Of a DNA stretch of 64,000 nucleotides, positions 44,197 to 52,965 are shown piece by piece. Position numbers and translations under genes: made by a program. The DNA comes from Teichococcus wenyumeiae (GTDB lineage: Bacteria; Pseudomonadota; Alphaproteobacteria; Acetobacterales; Acetobacteraceae). Below the pieces are notes generated by a model. The model saw only the letters and a list, made by a program, of their open reading frames with translations, searched no databases and was not told where the DNA came from. Location: assembly GCF_003696345.1 (NCBI RefSeq), contig NZ_RFLX01000007.1, positions 124,001-188,000 of the forward strand, written 5' to 3'. Within the stretch, counting starts at the first letter, position 1, and every line of letters begins with the position of its first letter.

Positions 44197-44973
44197 ATGC
44201 CTCACGCTGAGACGATGCAGCCCTCCTGCGCCCGCTGCCGCAATACGGACGATTTCGACATTCCGATCTCGATGGCCTTTCAGCCCATCCTGCGTGCGCC
44301 GGTTCCAGGAACCCCCAGCCTCTTCGCCTATGAGGCTCTGGTGCGGGGGAAGGACGGCGCTGGCGCCGCCAGCGTGCTGGCGCGGGTAAACAGCAGCAAC
44401 CGCTATGCCTTCGACCAGGCCTGCCGCGTGAAGGCCATCGAAATGGCGACCAAGCTGGACCTGCCCGCCACCGGCGCGCTGCTGTCCATCAATTTCCTGC
44501 CCAATGCGGTCTATGAGCCGCGCAATTGCATCCGCGCCACCCTGGCCGCCGCCCAGCGCACCGGCTTTCCGCTCTCCGCGCTGATGTTCGAGGTGACGGA
44601 ACAGGAGCAGGTGGAGGACCCGGAGCACCTGCTGCATATCTTGAACACCTACCGGCAGATCGGCTTCCGCACCGCCATCGACGATTTCGGCGCCGGCTAT
44701 TCCGGCCTCAGCCTGCTGGCGCGGTTCCAGCCGGATGTGGTGAAGCTGGACATGGGGCTGGTGCGCGGCGCGGACGCGGACCCCGCGCGTGTCATCATCC
44801 TGCGCCACACCGCCGCCATGTGCCGCGAGCTGGGCGTCACCCTGGTGGCCGAGGGCGTGGAAACCGCCGCCGAACTGGCCATGCTGCGCCGGCTCGGGAT
44901 CGACATCTTCCAGGGCTACTACTTCGCGCGGCCGGGCTTCGAACACCTGCCGATGCCGCATCTGCCCTGCTGA
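44197..44973 (+). CDS. EAL domain c-di-GMP phosphodiesterase with N-terminal CxxC
   Basis: This 258-residue protein is nearly all EAL domain: signature YEALVRG (about residues 42-48), NFLPNAVYEPRNC, EVTEQEQ, AIDDFGAGYSGLSLL, VKLDMGLVRG and VAEGVETAAEL, all the metal and catalytic positions of active enzymes. There is no GGDEF, PAS or membrane region. The only extra is a short N-terminus with CARC, which could bind metal or form a disulfide. The start at 44197 is set by AGGAGA six bases upstream. It probably hydrolyses c-di-GMP to pGpG. Confidence 0.92.
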   Translation: MPHAETMQPSCARCRNTDDFDIPISMAFQPILRAPVPGTPSLFAYEALVRGKDGAGAASVLARVNSSNRYAFDQACRVKAIEMATKLDLPATGALLSINFLPNAVYEPRNCIRATLAAAQRTGFPLSALMFEVTEQEQVEDPEHLLHILNTYRQIGFRTAIDDFGAGYSGLSLLARFQPDVVKLDMGLVRGADADPARVIILRHTAAMCRELGVTLVAEGVETAAELAMLRRLGIDIFQGYYFARPGFEHLPMPHLPC

Positions 44974-45050
44974 ACATCGTCGCTCCCCTGGCAAACCCGC
45001 CCTTCACGGTTTAATCCCTGGGCCGGACGCAGAACCCAGGAGAGACCCCG

Positions 45051-46580
45051 ATGCCGCATCCCAGGCCTGTCATGCTCGTCGTCCTCGATGGCTGGGGCTG
45101 GCGGGAGGAAGCGGCCGACAATGCCGTGCGGCAGGCCAGAACCCCCTGCTTCGACGCGCTCTGGGCCGCCGGGCCACGCGCCTTCCTGCATACCAGCGGC
45201 CCGGATGTCGGCCTGCCGGAAGGCCAGATGGGCAATTCCGAGGTCGGGCACCTCAACCTCGGTGCCGGCCGCATCGTGATGCAGGACCTGCCGCGCATCG
45301 ACCGCGCGGTGGCCGATGGCTCCCTGGCCCAGAACCCGGCCATCCAGGACCTGATCAGCAAGCTGAAGGCCAGCGGCGGCACGCTGCACCTGATGGGCCT
45401 GCTCTCCCCCGGCGGCGTCCACAGCCACCAGGACCACGCTCTGGCCCTGGCGAGGATCTTTGCCGGTGCCGGCATCCCCGTCGCCATCCATGCCTGGACC
45501 GACGGGCGCGACACGCCGCCCAAGGCCAGCCCCGACTTCCTGGCCCGCTTCGAGCCGCAACTGCCCGCCGGCGCCCGCATCGCCACGGTCTGCGGCCGCT
45601 ACTTCGCCATGGACCGTGACAACCGCTGGGAACGCGTGAAGCAGGCCTGGGACGCCATGGTGCTCGGCCAGGGCGAGAAGGCCCCCACCGCCGCGGCCGC
45701 CATCGCCGCCGCCCATGCCGCAGGCAAGACCGACGAGTTCATCCCCGCCGCCAGCATCGGCGGCTATGCCGGCATGAAGGACGGCGACGCGCTGCTCTGC
45801 TTCAACTTCCGCGCCGACCGCGTGCGGCAGACCATGGCGGCGCTGCTCGACCCGGCCTTCACCGGCTTCCCGCGCCCCTTCATGCCGAAGCTGGTGGGCG
45901 CCGCCATGATGACCCACTATTCGGACCCGTTGACCGCGCTGATGGCCACGATCTTCCCGCCGCAGTCGATGCAGGAGATCCTGGGCGCCGTGGTCTCGGC
46001 CGCCGGCAAGACGCAGATGCGCATGGCGGAGACCGAGAAGTACCCGCACGTCACCTATTTCTTCAACGGCGGCGAGGAAACGCCCTTCCCGGGCGAGGAA
46101 CGCACCATGGTCGCCTCCCCCAAGGTGGCCACCTACGACCTGCAGCCGGAGATGTCGGCACCCGAGCTGGCGGACAAGGCGGTGCAGGCCATCAACTCGG
46201 CCAAGTACGACCTGATCATCCTGAACTTCGCCAATGCCGACATGGTGGGCCATACCGGCAGCCTGGAAGCCGCCATCAAGGCCTGCGAGGCGGTGGATGC
46301 CGGCCTTTCCCGCATCGTCCAGGCGGTGCGCGCCCAGGGCGGCGCCCTGCTGGTGACGGCCGACCACGGCAATGCCGAGCTGATGCGCGACCCCAATACC
46401 GGCGGCCCCCACACCGCCCATACCACCAACCTGGTGCCGGTGGTGCTGGTGGGCGGCCCGGCGGGCGCGGTGCTGCATGAAGGCCGGCTGGCCGATGTGG
46501 CGCCGACCCTGCTGGCGCTGATGGGCCTGGCCCAGCCGGCCGCCATGACCGGGCGCAGCCTGATCGGAACCGGCGGATAG
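45051..46580 (+). CDS. gpmI: 2,3-bisphosphoglycerate-independent phosphoglycerate mutase
   Basis: This 509-residue glycolytic enzyme interconverts 3- and 2-phosphoglycerate. The nucleophilic Ser63 sits in GQMGNSEVGHLNLGAG, with the substrate-binding region GLLSPGGVHSHQDH and the metal site TADHGNAELM in the C-terminal half. AGGAGAG precedes the ATG. The stop shares a base with the GTG start of the EnvC-like gene, so this starts a run of cell-envelope genes conserved in Rhodospirillales. Confidence 0.96.
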   Translation: MPHPRPVMLVVLDGWGWREEAADNAVRQARTPCFDALWAAGPRAFLHTSGPDVGLPEGQMGNSEVGHLNLGAGRIVMQDLPRIDRAVADGSLAQNPAIQDLISKLKASGGTLHLMGLLSPGGVHSHQDHALALARIFAGAGIPVAIHAWTDGRDTPPKASPDFLARFEPQLPAGARIATVCGRYFAMDRDNRWERVKQAWDAMVLGQGEKAPTAAAAIAAAHAAGKTDEFIPAASIGGYAGMKDGDALLCFNFRADRVRQTMAALLDPAFTGFPRPFMPKLVGAAMMTHYSDPLTALMATIFPPQSMQEILGAVVSAAGKTQMRMAETEKYPHVTYFFNGGEETPFPGEERTMVASPKVATYDLQPEMSAPELADKAVQAINSAKYDLIILNFANADMVGHTGSLEAAIKACEAVDAGLSRIVQAVRAQGGALLVTADHGNAELMRDPNTGGPHTAHTTNLVPVVLVGGPAGAVLHEGRLADVAPTLLALMGLAQPAAMTGRSLIGTGG

Positions 46581-47920
46581 TGCGGCACCGGGGAAGCCTC
46601 TCGCGCCTGCTGCCAGCCGCCCTGCTGGGTGGGTTGGTCCTGGGCGCCGGCATTCCCCCGCTGGCCGCCCAGCAGCCCACCCAGCGCAGCCTGCGCGACG
46701 CCGAGCGCGTGGCGCGGGAAGCGCGTGAGGCCGCCGAGGCCGCGCGCAAGGCGGCCGAAGCCGCCCAGGCAGCCGAATTGGTGCTGGCCGAGCAGCGCGC
46801 CGCCGCCGGCCGCCGCGCCGTGGCCGCCGACGCGGCGCTGGATGCCGCCAGCGCCCGCGCCCGCGCCGCCGCCGCCGACCGGGACGCCGCCATCGAGGAG
46901 CTGAACCGCCAGACCGCCGCCATCGCGCCGCTGCTGCCGCTGATGACGCGCCTGGGCCTCTGGCCCGCCGAGACGCTGCTGGCCGTGCCCACCGACCCGG
47001 AAACCGCCCTGCGCGGCACGCTGGTGCTGCGCGGGCTGGCGCGGCAGGTGGCCGCGGAGGCCGCCGCCCTGCGCGCCGCGCAGCAGAAGGCCGCGACCGC
47101 CAGCGGCAAGGCCGAGCAGGAAGGCCGCGCTCTGGCCGAGGCGCGCGACGAGGCGCGTGCCGCCGCCGCCGAGGTGGAGGCCGCCCTGGCCGTGGCCCGC
47201 ACCCACCGCACCGCCGCCCAGGCCGAGGCCGCAGCAGCCGCCAAGGAAGCCGCCGCCGCCGCCGCCCGCACCGCCGATATCCGCGGCGTACTGGAAAAGC
47301 TGGAGGAGGAGCGGAAGCGCGCCGAGGCCGAGGCCCGCGCCAGGGCCGCGCGGGAGCAGGCCGCCGCCGAGCGTGCCGCGCAGCGGGAAGCCGAGGCCCT
47401 GGCCGCCCGCCAGCGCGCCGCCCGCGACGCCGAGGCCCGCGCCGCCATCGAACGGGAGCGCGAGGCCCTGGCGACGCGCGAGACCGCCCGGCAGGAGGCC
47501 GCCGCCCGCGCCCCCACGCCGCCGCCGGAAACCCGGGGTGGCCGCGCCGTGCCGGTGGCCGGGCGCCTGACGCGCGATTTCGGCGATGCCGCCGCCGGCG
47601 GCCCGGCGCGTGGCCTGACCTATGCCGCCCCGCCCGGCGCCCGCGTGGTCAGCCCCTGCGGCGGCCGCGCCGTGTTCTCCGGCCCCTTCCGCTCCTATGG
47701 CCTGCTGCTGATCGTCGATTGCGGCAATGGCTACCACTTCGTGCTGGCCGGATTGGAGCGGCTCGATGCCGAAGCGGGGTCACGCCTTCTGGCGGGAGAG
47801 CCTGTGGGGGTTCTCGGCGGCGGTGATTCAGGCGAAGGTGGCAGGGCGTCGCTTTATGTGGAATTGCGGCGGAATGGCCAGGCGGTGGACCCCAAGGGTT
47901 GGTTCCGTGCCAGGAGCTGA
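46580..47920 (+). CDS. EnvC-like murein hydrolase activator with degenerate LytM domain
   Basis: This 446-residue protein starts with GTG and a signal peptide (about residues 1-30), then a long coiled coil rich in Ala, Arg and Glu (about 30-310), then a C-terminal M23/LytM-type domain (about 320-440). The usual HxxxD and HxH zinc ligands are absent (RGLTYAAPPG and LYVELR in place of the active-site motifs), which fits EnvC-type activators that switch on amidases rather than cut peptidoglycan. It is between gpmI and ctpA. Confidence 0.85.
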   Translation: MRHRGSLSRLLPAALLGGLVLGAGIPPLAAQQPTQRSLRDAERVAREAREAAEAARKAAEAAQAAELVLAEQRAAAGRRAVAADAALDAASARARAAAADRDAAIEELNRQTAAIAPLLPLMTRLGLWPAETLLAVPTDPETALRGTLVLRGLARQVAAEAAALRAAQQKAATASGKAEQEGRALAEARDEARAAAAEVEAALAVARTHRTAAQAEAAAAAKEAAAAAARTADIRGVLEKLEEERKRAEAEARARAAREQAAAERAAQREAEALAARQRAARDAEARAAIEREREALATRETARQEAAARAPTPPPETRGGRAVPVAGRLTRDFGDAAAGGPARGLTYAAPPGARVVSPCGGRAVFSGPFRSYGLLLIVDCGNGYHFVLAGLERLDAEAGSRLLAGEPVGVLGGGDSGEGGRASLYVELRRNGQAVDPKGWFRARS

Positions 47921-47984
47921 GCCGGGAGGTGGCCGGATGCGGCCAGGCCTCACGTCTCGTATTGTAAAATCACGCGGCGCGGAG

Positions 47985-48017
47985 CCGGGAGTTGCTCTAA
48001 GCTTTTGTGTCTCCCGG
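47985..48017 (+). other. inverted repeat between EnvC-like and ctpA genes
   Basis: CCGGGAG and CTCCCGG are 19 bases apart in the non-coding gap between the two genes. It may be a weak terminator, an attenuator or part of the ctpA leader; no U-tract follows. Confidence 0.3.
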
Positions 48018-48058
48018 TGGTGACGATAAGGATCGCGGACCGAATGAAGGGTCAGAGC

Positions 48059-49444
48059 ATGAAGCCTGGTTTGCGTATGGCAGGTGTGGTGGTGGCGGCC
48101 TTCGCCGCAGGGGCCACGCTGGGGCCATGGGTGGCATCGCCCATCATGTCCGCCGTCGCGCAGGAGCGTGGCAGCAGCCGGGACGAAACCTACCGCCTGC
48201 TGAACCTCTTCGGTGAGGTCTTCGAGCGTGTGAAGGCCGATTACGTCACCCCCGTGGACGACCGCGAGGTGATCGAATCCGCCATCAACGGCATGCTGCA
48301 GGGCCTGGACCCGCATAGCAGCTACATGAATGCCCGCGCCTGGCGCGACATGCAGGTCTCGACGCGCGGCGAGTTCGGCGGCCTCGGCATCGAGGTCAGC
48401 CAGGAAGGCGGCTACGTCAAGGTCATCTCGCCCATCGACGACACCCCCGCCGCCCGCGCCGGCGTGAAGCCGGGCGACCTGATCACGCATCTCAACGGTG
48501 AATCCGTGCAGGGCCTGACGCTGCAGGAAGCCGTGGACAAGATGCGTGGCGAGCGTGGCAGCGCCATCAAGATCACCATCCGCCGCCCCGGCGCCGAAAG
48601 CCCGCTCGAGCTGTCCCTGACCCGCGAGGTGATCCGCCCGCAGGTGGCGCGCTTCCGGCTGGAGGGCAGCGACATCGGCTATGTCCGCCTCTCCTCCTTC
48701 AACGAGCAGACGGATGTGGCGCTGCGCAACGCCATCTCCACCATGCGCAAGCAGACCGGGGACAAGCTGCGCGGCATCATCCTCGACCTGCGCAGCAATC
48801 CGGGCGGCCTGCTGGACCAGGCGGTGCAGGTTTCCGACGACTTCCTGGAAAGGGGCGAGATCGTCTCCACCCGCGCACGCCGGCAGCAGGATTCGCAGCG
48901 CTGGAACGCCAAGCCGGGCGACATCACCGACAACCTGCATGTGGTGGTGCTGATCAACGGCGGCTCCGCCTCCGCCAGCGAGATCGTGGCCGGCGCGCTG
49001 CAGGACCATCGCCGCGCGGTGGTGATGGGCGCCAAGTCCTTCGGCAAGGGCAGCGTGCAGACCGTGATGCCCATCCCCGGCAACGGCGCCATCCGGCTGA
49101 CCACGGCGCGCTACTACACGCCCTCCGGCCGCTCCATCCAGGGCCTGGGCATCACGCCGGATATCGAGGTTCTGGCTTCCAAGGAGGAATCCAACGCCCC
49201 GCTGCGTGACCGCGAGGCCGACCTCCGTAAGTCGCTCCGCAATGACAACGACACGCATGTGGTGCCGCCCCTGCCGCCGCTGAACCTGCCGGCCGGGCTG
49301 GTGGATCGGGTGCAGAAGCTGCCGCCCGAAGGCGCGCCGGCCTTCGACCCCACCAAGCCCGAAACCGACTTCCAGCTGCAGCAGGCCACCAGCTTCCTGC
49401 GCGCCTGGACGGCGGCCGAGCCACAGCGCCGCGCCGCGCGCTGA
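48059..49444 (+). CDS. ctpA: S41 family C-terminal processing protease
   Basis: This 461-residue periplasmic protease has an N-terminal signal anchor (residues about 5-30), a PDZ domain (about 75-160; STRGEFGGLGIEVSQEGGYV) and the S41 catalytic domain. The Ser/Lys dyad is in INGGSASASEIVAGAL and GAKSFGKGSVQTV. GAAGGG lies 7 bases before the ATG at 48059; an ATG at 48044 is possible but poorly spaced. It cleaves cell-envelope proteins at their C-termini and sits downstream of the EnvC-like activator, as in many alphaproteobacteria. Confidence 0.92.
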   Translation: MKPGLRMAGVVVAAFAAGATLGPWVASPIMSAVAQERGSSRDETYRLLNLFGEVFERVKADYVTPVDDREVIESAINGMLQGLDPHSSYMNARAWRDMQVSTRGEFGGLGIEVSQEGGYVKVISPIDDTPAARAGVKPGDLITHLNGESVQGLTLQEAVDKMRGERGSAIKITIRRPGAESPLELSLTREVIRPQVARFRLEGSDIGYVRLSSFNEQTDVALRNAISTMRKQTGDKLRGIILDLRSNPGGLLDQAVQVSDDFLERGEIVSTRARRQQDSQRWNAKPGDITDNLHVVVLINGGSASASEIVAGALQDHRRAVVMGAKSFGKGSVQTVMPIPGNGAIRLTTARYYTPSGRSIQGLGITPDIEVLASKEESNAPLRDREADLRKSLRNDNDTHVVPPLPPLNLPAGLVDRVQKLPPEGAPAFDPTKPETDFQLQQATSFLRAWTAAEPQRRAAR

Positions 49445-49452
49445 CAAAAGGC

Positions 49453-50466
49453 ATGATGCGGCCAGCGGTCCGCCCAGGCCGGAACCTGTGGCGAGCCCTG
49501 GCGGCCTTCTGGATCCTGGTGGCGCTGGGGGCCGGAACCACGGTGGCGGTTCTGGCCTGGCTCGGCGCCCCGCCGGTTCTGGCACCGCGCGCGCTGGTGT
49601 TACCCTCCGAGCCGGTCACGCAGCCCGCCCCGCCTGCCCCTGCCGCCACCGAAGCGGCGCCAGCCACCCCGGACCAGGCGGAGGCCCAGCCGCCCGCCGT
49701 GGCGGCAGCCCCCGCCTCGCCCCCCGCGCCGCTGGCGCTGCCTGAGGCACCGGAACCGCCGCCCCTGCCCAGTGACGAGGCCGAGGCGGCCAGCCTGCTC
49801 CCCATTCCGCCGCCGGACCCGGCGCTGCTGGAACCCGGTCCCCATGGCCTCCTGCCGCGCATCGGTGCCGATGGCCGGCAACCACGCCTGGCCTATGCCC
49901 GGCATTTCGATCGCACCGACACCCGCCCCCGCGTGGCCCTGGTGATCCCCGGCGCCTCCGAGGCCGCGCTGCCCCGCCTACCCGCTGCCGTGGCCCTGGC
50001 GCTGCCGCAGGCCTCCGCGGCCTTGCTCGATGCCGCCCGTGCGCGCGGGGTGGAGACCGTGTTGCTGCTGCCTCCCAACCTGGAGGCGCCCGAGGCCGTG
50101 CTGGGCCGCTTCGCCGGCTATGTCGGCGTGATGGGCGCGGTGGAACCCGATCTGCAAAGCGCCTTCGCCGAGCGCGGCCTGCTGGTGCTGGACCCGCGCC
50201 CCGGTGCCCCGGCGCCCAGTCGTGCCTGGGGCCGCGCCGCCGACCTGCTGCTGGAGAATGCGCCCACGCGGGGTGAGATCGACCGCCAACTGGCGCAGCT
50301 GGAACGGCTGGCGCGGGACCGGGGCTCCGCCCTGGGCCTGCTGCCGGACGCGCAGCCGCTGATGGTGGCGCGCATCGCCGCCTGGGCGGCAGACCTGCCG
50401 CAACGGGGGCTTGTGCTGGCGCCCGTCAGCGCCATGATCCGCCGTCCCAGCAGCGCCGAAAGGTAA
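49453..50466 (+). CDS. divergent polysaccharide deacetylase family protein
   Basis: This 337-residue protein has an N-terminal signal anchor (AAFWILVALGAGTTVAVLAW), then a Pro/Ala/Glu-rich low-complexity stretch (about 55-130), then a divergent polysaccharide deacetylase domain (DUF610; about 145-325; PRVALVIPGASEAALPRLPA, ETVLLLPPNLEAPEA). Family members usually have a NHMGS motif, here replaced by VGVMGA, so it may be catalytically weak. It directly follows ctpA and precedes rppH, a conserved order. Confidence 0.82.
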   Translation: MMRPAVRPGRNLWRALAAFWILVALGAGTTVAVLAWLGAPPVLAPRALVLPSEPVTQPAPPAPAATEAAPATPDQAEAQPPAVAAAPASPPAPLALPEAPEPPPLPSDEAEAASLLPIPPPDPALLEPGPHGLLPRIGADGRQPRLAYARHFDRTDTRPRVALVIPGASEAALPRLPAAVALALPQASAALLDAARARGVETVLLLPPNLEAPEAVLGRFAGYVGVMGAVEPDLQSAFAERGLLVLDPRPGAPAPSRAWGRAADLLLENAPTRGEIDRQLAQLERLARDRGSALGLLPDAQPLMVARIAAWAADLPQRGLVLAPVSAMIRRPSSAER

Positions 50467-50475
50467 GCCCGCCCC

Positions 50476-50961
50476 ATGTCCGACCTGCCGTACCGCCGCA
50501 ATGTCGGCGCCGCGCTGTTCAACCGCGCCGGGAAGGTATTGATCGCCCGCCGCGCGGATCTCGGAAAGGGTGCCACCGCCGCCTGGCAGCTCCCGCAGGG
50601 CGGGCTGGACGAGGGCGAGGACCCCCGCGCCGCCGTGCTGCGCGAATTGTTCGAGGAGATCGGCACCGCCAAGGCCGAGATCATGGGCGAGGTGGCGGAC
50701 TGGCTGCACTACGACCTGCCGGCCGAACTGATCGGCCATGCCCTGGGCGGCCGCTATCGCGGCCAGACCCAGAAGTGGTTCGCCCTGCGCTTCACGGGCG
50801 AGGACAGCGAGATCCGCCTGGACCTGGACCCGCACCCGGAATTCGACGCCTGGCGCTGGGCGGACCTGTCCGAGCTGCCCGCCATCGCCGTCTCCTTCCG
50901 CCGGGAGATCTACAACCGGCTGACGCGGGAATTCGCCCGCTTCGCGGTGCCGGCGGCCTAG
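50476..50961 (+). CDS. rppH: RNA 5'-pyrophosphohydrolase
   Basis: This 161-residue Nudix enzyme removes pyrophosphate from 5'-triphosphorylated RNA, starting decay. The Nudix box runs GGLDEGEDPRAAVLRELFEE plus IG, and the substrate region includes WQLPQGG and the RRNVGAALF start. Length and motifs match alphaproteobacterial RppH. Its stop codon interlocks with the stop of the convergent malonyl-CoA decarboxylase gene. Confidence 0.93.
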   Translation: MSDLPYRRNVGAALFNRAGKVLIARRADLGKGATAAWQLPQGGLDEGEDPRAAVLRELFEEIGTAKAEIMGEVADWLHYDLPAELIGHALGGRYRGQTQKWFALRFTGEDSEIRLDLDPHPEFDAWRWADLSELPAIAVSFRREIYNRLTREFARFAVPAA

Positions 50962-52352
50962 CGGCTGCCGCGCGCCAGCCGCCGCAAGGCCGTGGTGGCG
51001 GGGCGGCTGCCCTCGCCCACATAGCCCTCGTGGTATTCCTCGATCTTCGCCGGGTCGTAGAGATAGTTCACCATGAAGCCGAGGCTTTCCTTCAGCCCCT
51101 TCTCCGACGTGTCGCCGCGCCAGTTCACCCGCTCGACCCGCGCGCCGTTGGAGAGGTGGAAATGCCCCACCGGGTCGCGCGCCCGGCGGCCATCCTTGCC
51201 GGTCTCCAGCACCAGGTAGCGGGCGCAGAGGCGGGTCAGCACCGGCTCCGCCTTGCCGATCCAGGGCAGCGCCAGCGGGCGGCGCGCCGCCAGCACCAGC
51301 GCGATGGCGGCATTGCCGTCCGGCGTGCCGGCGGCCTCGGTCAGGGACTTGGCTTCCTCCTCCGTCAACAGGTCCGGCGCGTCCTTCTGCTCCTCCAGCC
51401 AGCGGCGGAAGCCGGGGATGGGCGAGAGGGTGGAGAAGGTCTTGAGGCCGCGCAGTTCCTCCGCCAGCAACGTCACCACGCGCTTGATCAGCGAATTGCC
51501 GAAGGAGATGCCATCCAGCCCGCGCTGGCAGTTGTTGATGGAATAGAAGATGGCGGTATCCGCCATGCGCGGGTCCAGCACCGGCGCCTTTTCGTCCAGC
51601 AGCTTCTGCACGGAGCCTGAAAGCCCCTGCACCAGCGCCACTTCCACGAAGATCAGCGGCTCCTCCGGCATGCGGGGATGGAAGAAGGCGTAGCAGCGGC
51701 GGTCGGAATCCAGCCGGTTCTTCAGGTCGCGCCAGGTGCGGATCTTATGGACGGCCTCATAGCCCACCAGCTTCTCCAGCAGCGCGGCGGGGGAGGACCA
51801 GTCGATCCGCCGCAGTTCCAGGAAGCCGAGGTCGAACCAGTTGGCCAGCAGCCCCCGCATGTCGCGTTCCAGCGCCTGCAGCATGGGGTCATGGCCCATC
51901 AGCAGCATCAGGTCGGCGCGCATGTCCACCAGGAACTTCATGCCGTCCGGGATGGTGGTGAACTGGGTCAGCAGCTTCAGGCGCGGCGGCTCCAGCGCCT
52001 GCCGCAGCTTCGCCTTGGCGGCGGCGCGGCTGGCGGTGTCCTGCGCCGCGCTGACGGCACCCATCGCGGCTTCCACCGCCTTGAAGTCGGAGTCGAAGCC
52101 GGCCAGGGCCTGGAAGAAGGCCAGCTTGTCCACGGCTTCCGGCGCGGTCTGGTAGGACTGCGCCAGCCCGGCGGCGCGGGCGCGGGCCGAGACCTCGCCG
52201 CCGCGCGCTTCCAGGCAGGCGCGCATCCGCCCCTCCCAGGAGGCATCGGCGGTGGGCGACCCGACCGAGGCCGCCATGTCCCGCCACAGCAGGGATACGC
52301 GCTTCCAGGCCCGATCGAATAACCCGACTTCAGCGACAGCGACGTCTGACAT
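50958..52352 (-). CDS. malonyl-CoA decarboxylase
   Basis: This 464-residue enzyme converts malonyl-CoA to acetyl-CoA. Family features are the N-terminal helical domain and the C-terminal GNAT-like domain, with LDGISFGNSLIKRVVTLLAE and VGHFHLSNGARVERVNW; the catalytic His/Ser are in the HFHLSNGA region. The start at MSDVAVAE has AAGGGGG upstream; a longer open frame adds 34 codons without conserved sequence. No matB or malonate transporter is adjacent. Confidence 0.92.
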   Translation of the reverse strand: MSDVAVAEVGLFDRAWKRVSLLWRDMAASVGSPTADASWEGRMRACLEARGGEVSARARAAGLAQSYQTAPEAVDKLAFFQALAGFDSDFKAVEAAMGAVSAAQDTASRAAAKAKLRQALEPPRLKLLTQFTTIPDGMKFLVDMRADLMLLMGHDPMLQALERDMRGLLANWFDLGFLELRRIDWSSPAALLEKLVGYEAVHKIRTWRDLKNRLDSDRRCYAFFHPRMPEEPLIFVEVALVQGLSGSVQKLLDEKAPVLDPRMADTAIFYSINNCQRGLDGISFGNSLIKRVVTLLAEELRGLKTFSTLSPIPGFRRWLEEQKDAPDLLTEEEAKSLTEAAGTPDGNAAIALVLAARRPLALPWIGKAEPVLTRLCARYLVLETGKDGRRARDPVGHFHLSNGARVERVNWRGDTSEKGLKESLGFMVNYLYDPAKIEEYHEGYVGEGSRPATTALRRLARGSR

Positions 52353-52517
52353 CTGAACCCCCTTCGGCACCGGGCGTCCCGCCACGGCGCTGAAACCTGG
52401 AGAAACATCTAGTGAGCATCCTGCCGGAAGCCAGGTTCTTCCGGAAGGGGTCACGTGCTCCAGCGTGACAAATCTCCCGGTGCAGGAACCGTCCTGCCGC
52501 CGAAGATGTCCGCCGCG

Positions 52518-52895
52518 TTACTTCTGCGCGACGTGTTGCAGGCCAGGGCCGGGCTTTCGCGCGGCGGAATTCAGGGCCGTGGGCGGCAGGCGCAGCGTGA
52601 CGAACTGGCCGAAGCCTGGCATGGCATACCAACTCTCGATGCCGAGGCCGGCGGTCGGCAGTTGGTCCACCACCCCTTCCCGCAGCAATGTCTCAGCGAT
52701 CTGCTCGTGTGTCGCCGCCTCTCCCGCCGGCAGGAAGAGGCTGACCAGCACACTGCCGTCGCTCCGCGCGAGGGCAGGCGCCTCGGCCCGTGCCGGCAGG
52801 GTCAGCACCAGCAAGAGGGCCAGCACCAGGTGCCGCAGTTCCGGCAGCCGTCGGGGCGGCTGGCGGAAGATCGGCCGGGTTCGACGCCGCAGCAT
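52518..52895 (-). CDS. small secreted protein of unknown function
   Basis: This 125-residue protein has a signal peptide (about residues 1-38, LVLALLLVLTLPARAEA). The mature part contains DGSVLVSLFLPAGEAATHEQ and MPGFGQFVTLRLPP, with no Cys and no family I recognise. GGAGGAGGAG precedes the ATG. It lies between malonyl-CoA decarboxylase and the NAD(P)HX repair gene on the same strand, 71 bases downstream of the latter. Confidence 0.6.
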   Translation of the reverse strand: MLRRRTRPIFRQPPRRLPELRHLVLALLLVLTLPARAEAPALARSDGSVLVSLFLPAGEAATHEQIAETLLREGVVDQLPTAGLGIESWYAMPGFGQFVTLRLPPTALNSAARKPGPGLQHVAQK

Positions 52896-52965
52896 GGGTC
52901 TCCTCCTCCGCCATCCACGATGATCGTGAAACGACAGCAGGCGGGCGGCCGTTGCGCGCGATTGT

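Noticed and set aside
46700-47520. Repetitive GCC/GCG-rich stretch that could be read as a tandem repeat array
   Set aside because: It encodes the Ala/Arg/Glu coiled coil of the EnvC-like protein and has no regular repeat unit or spacers, so it is neither CRISPR nor a satellite.
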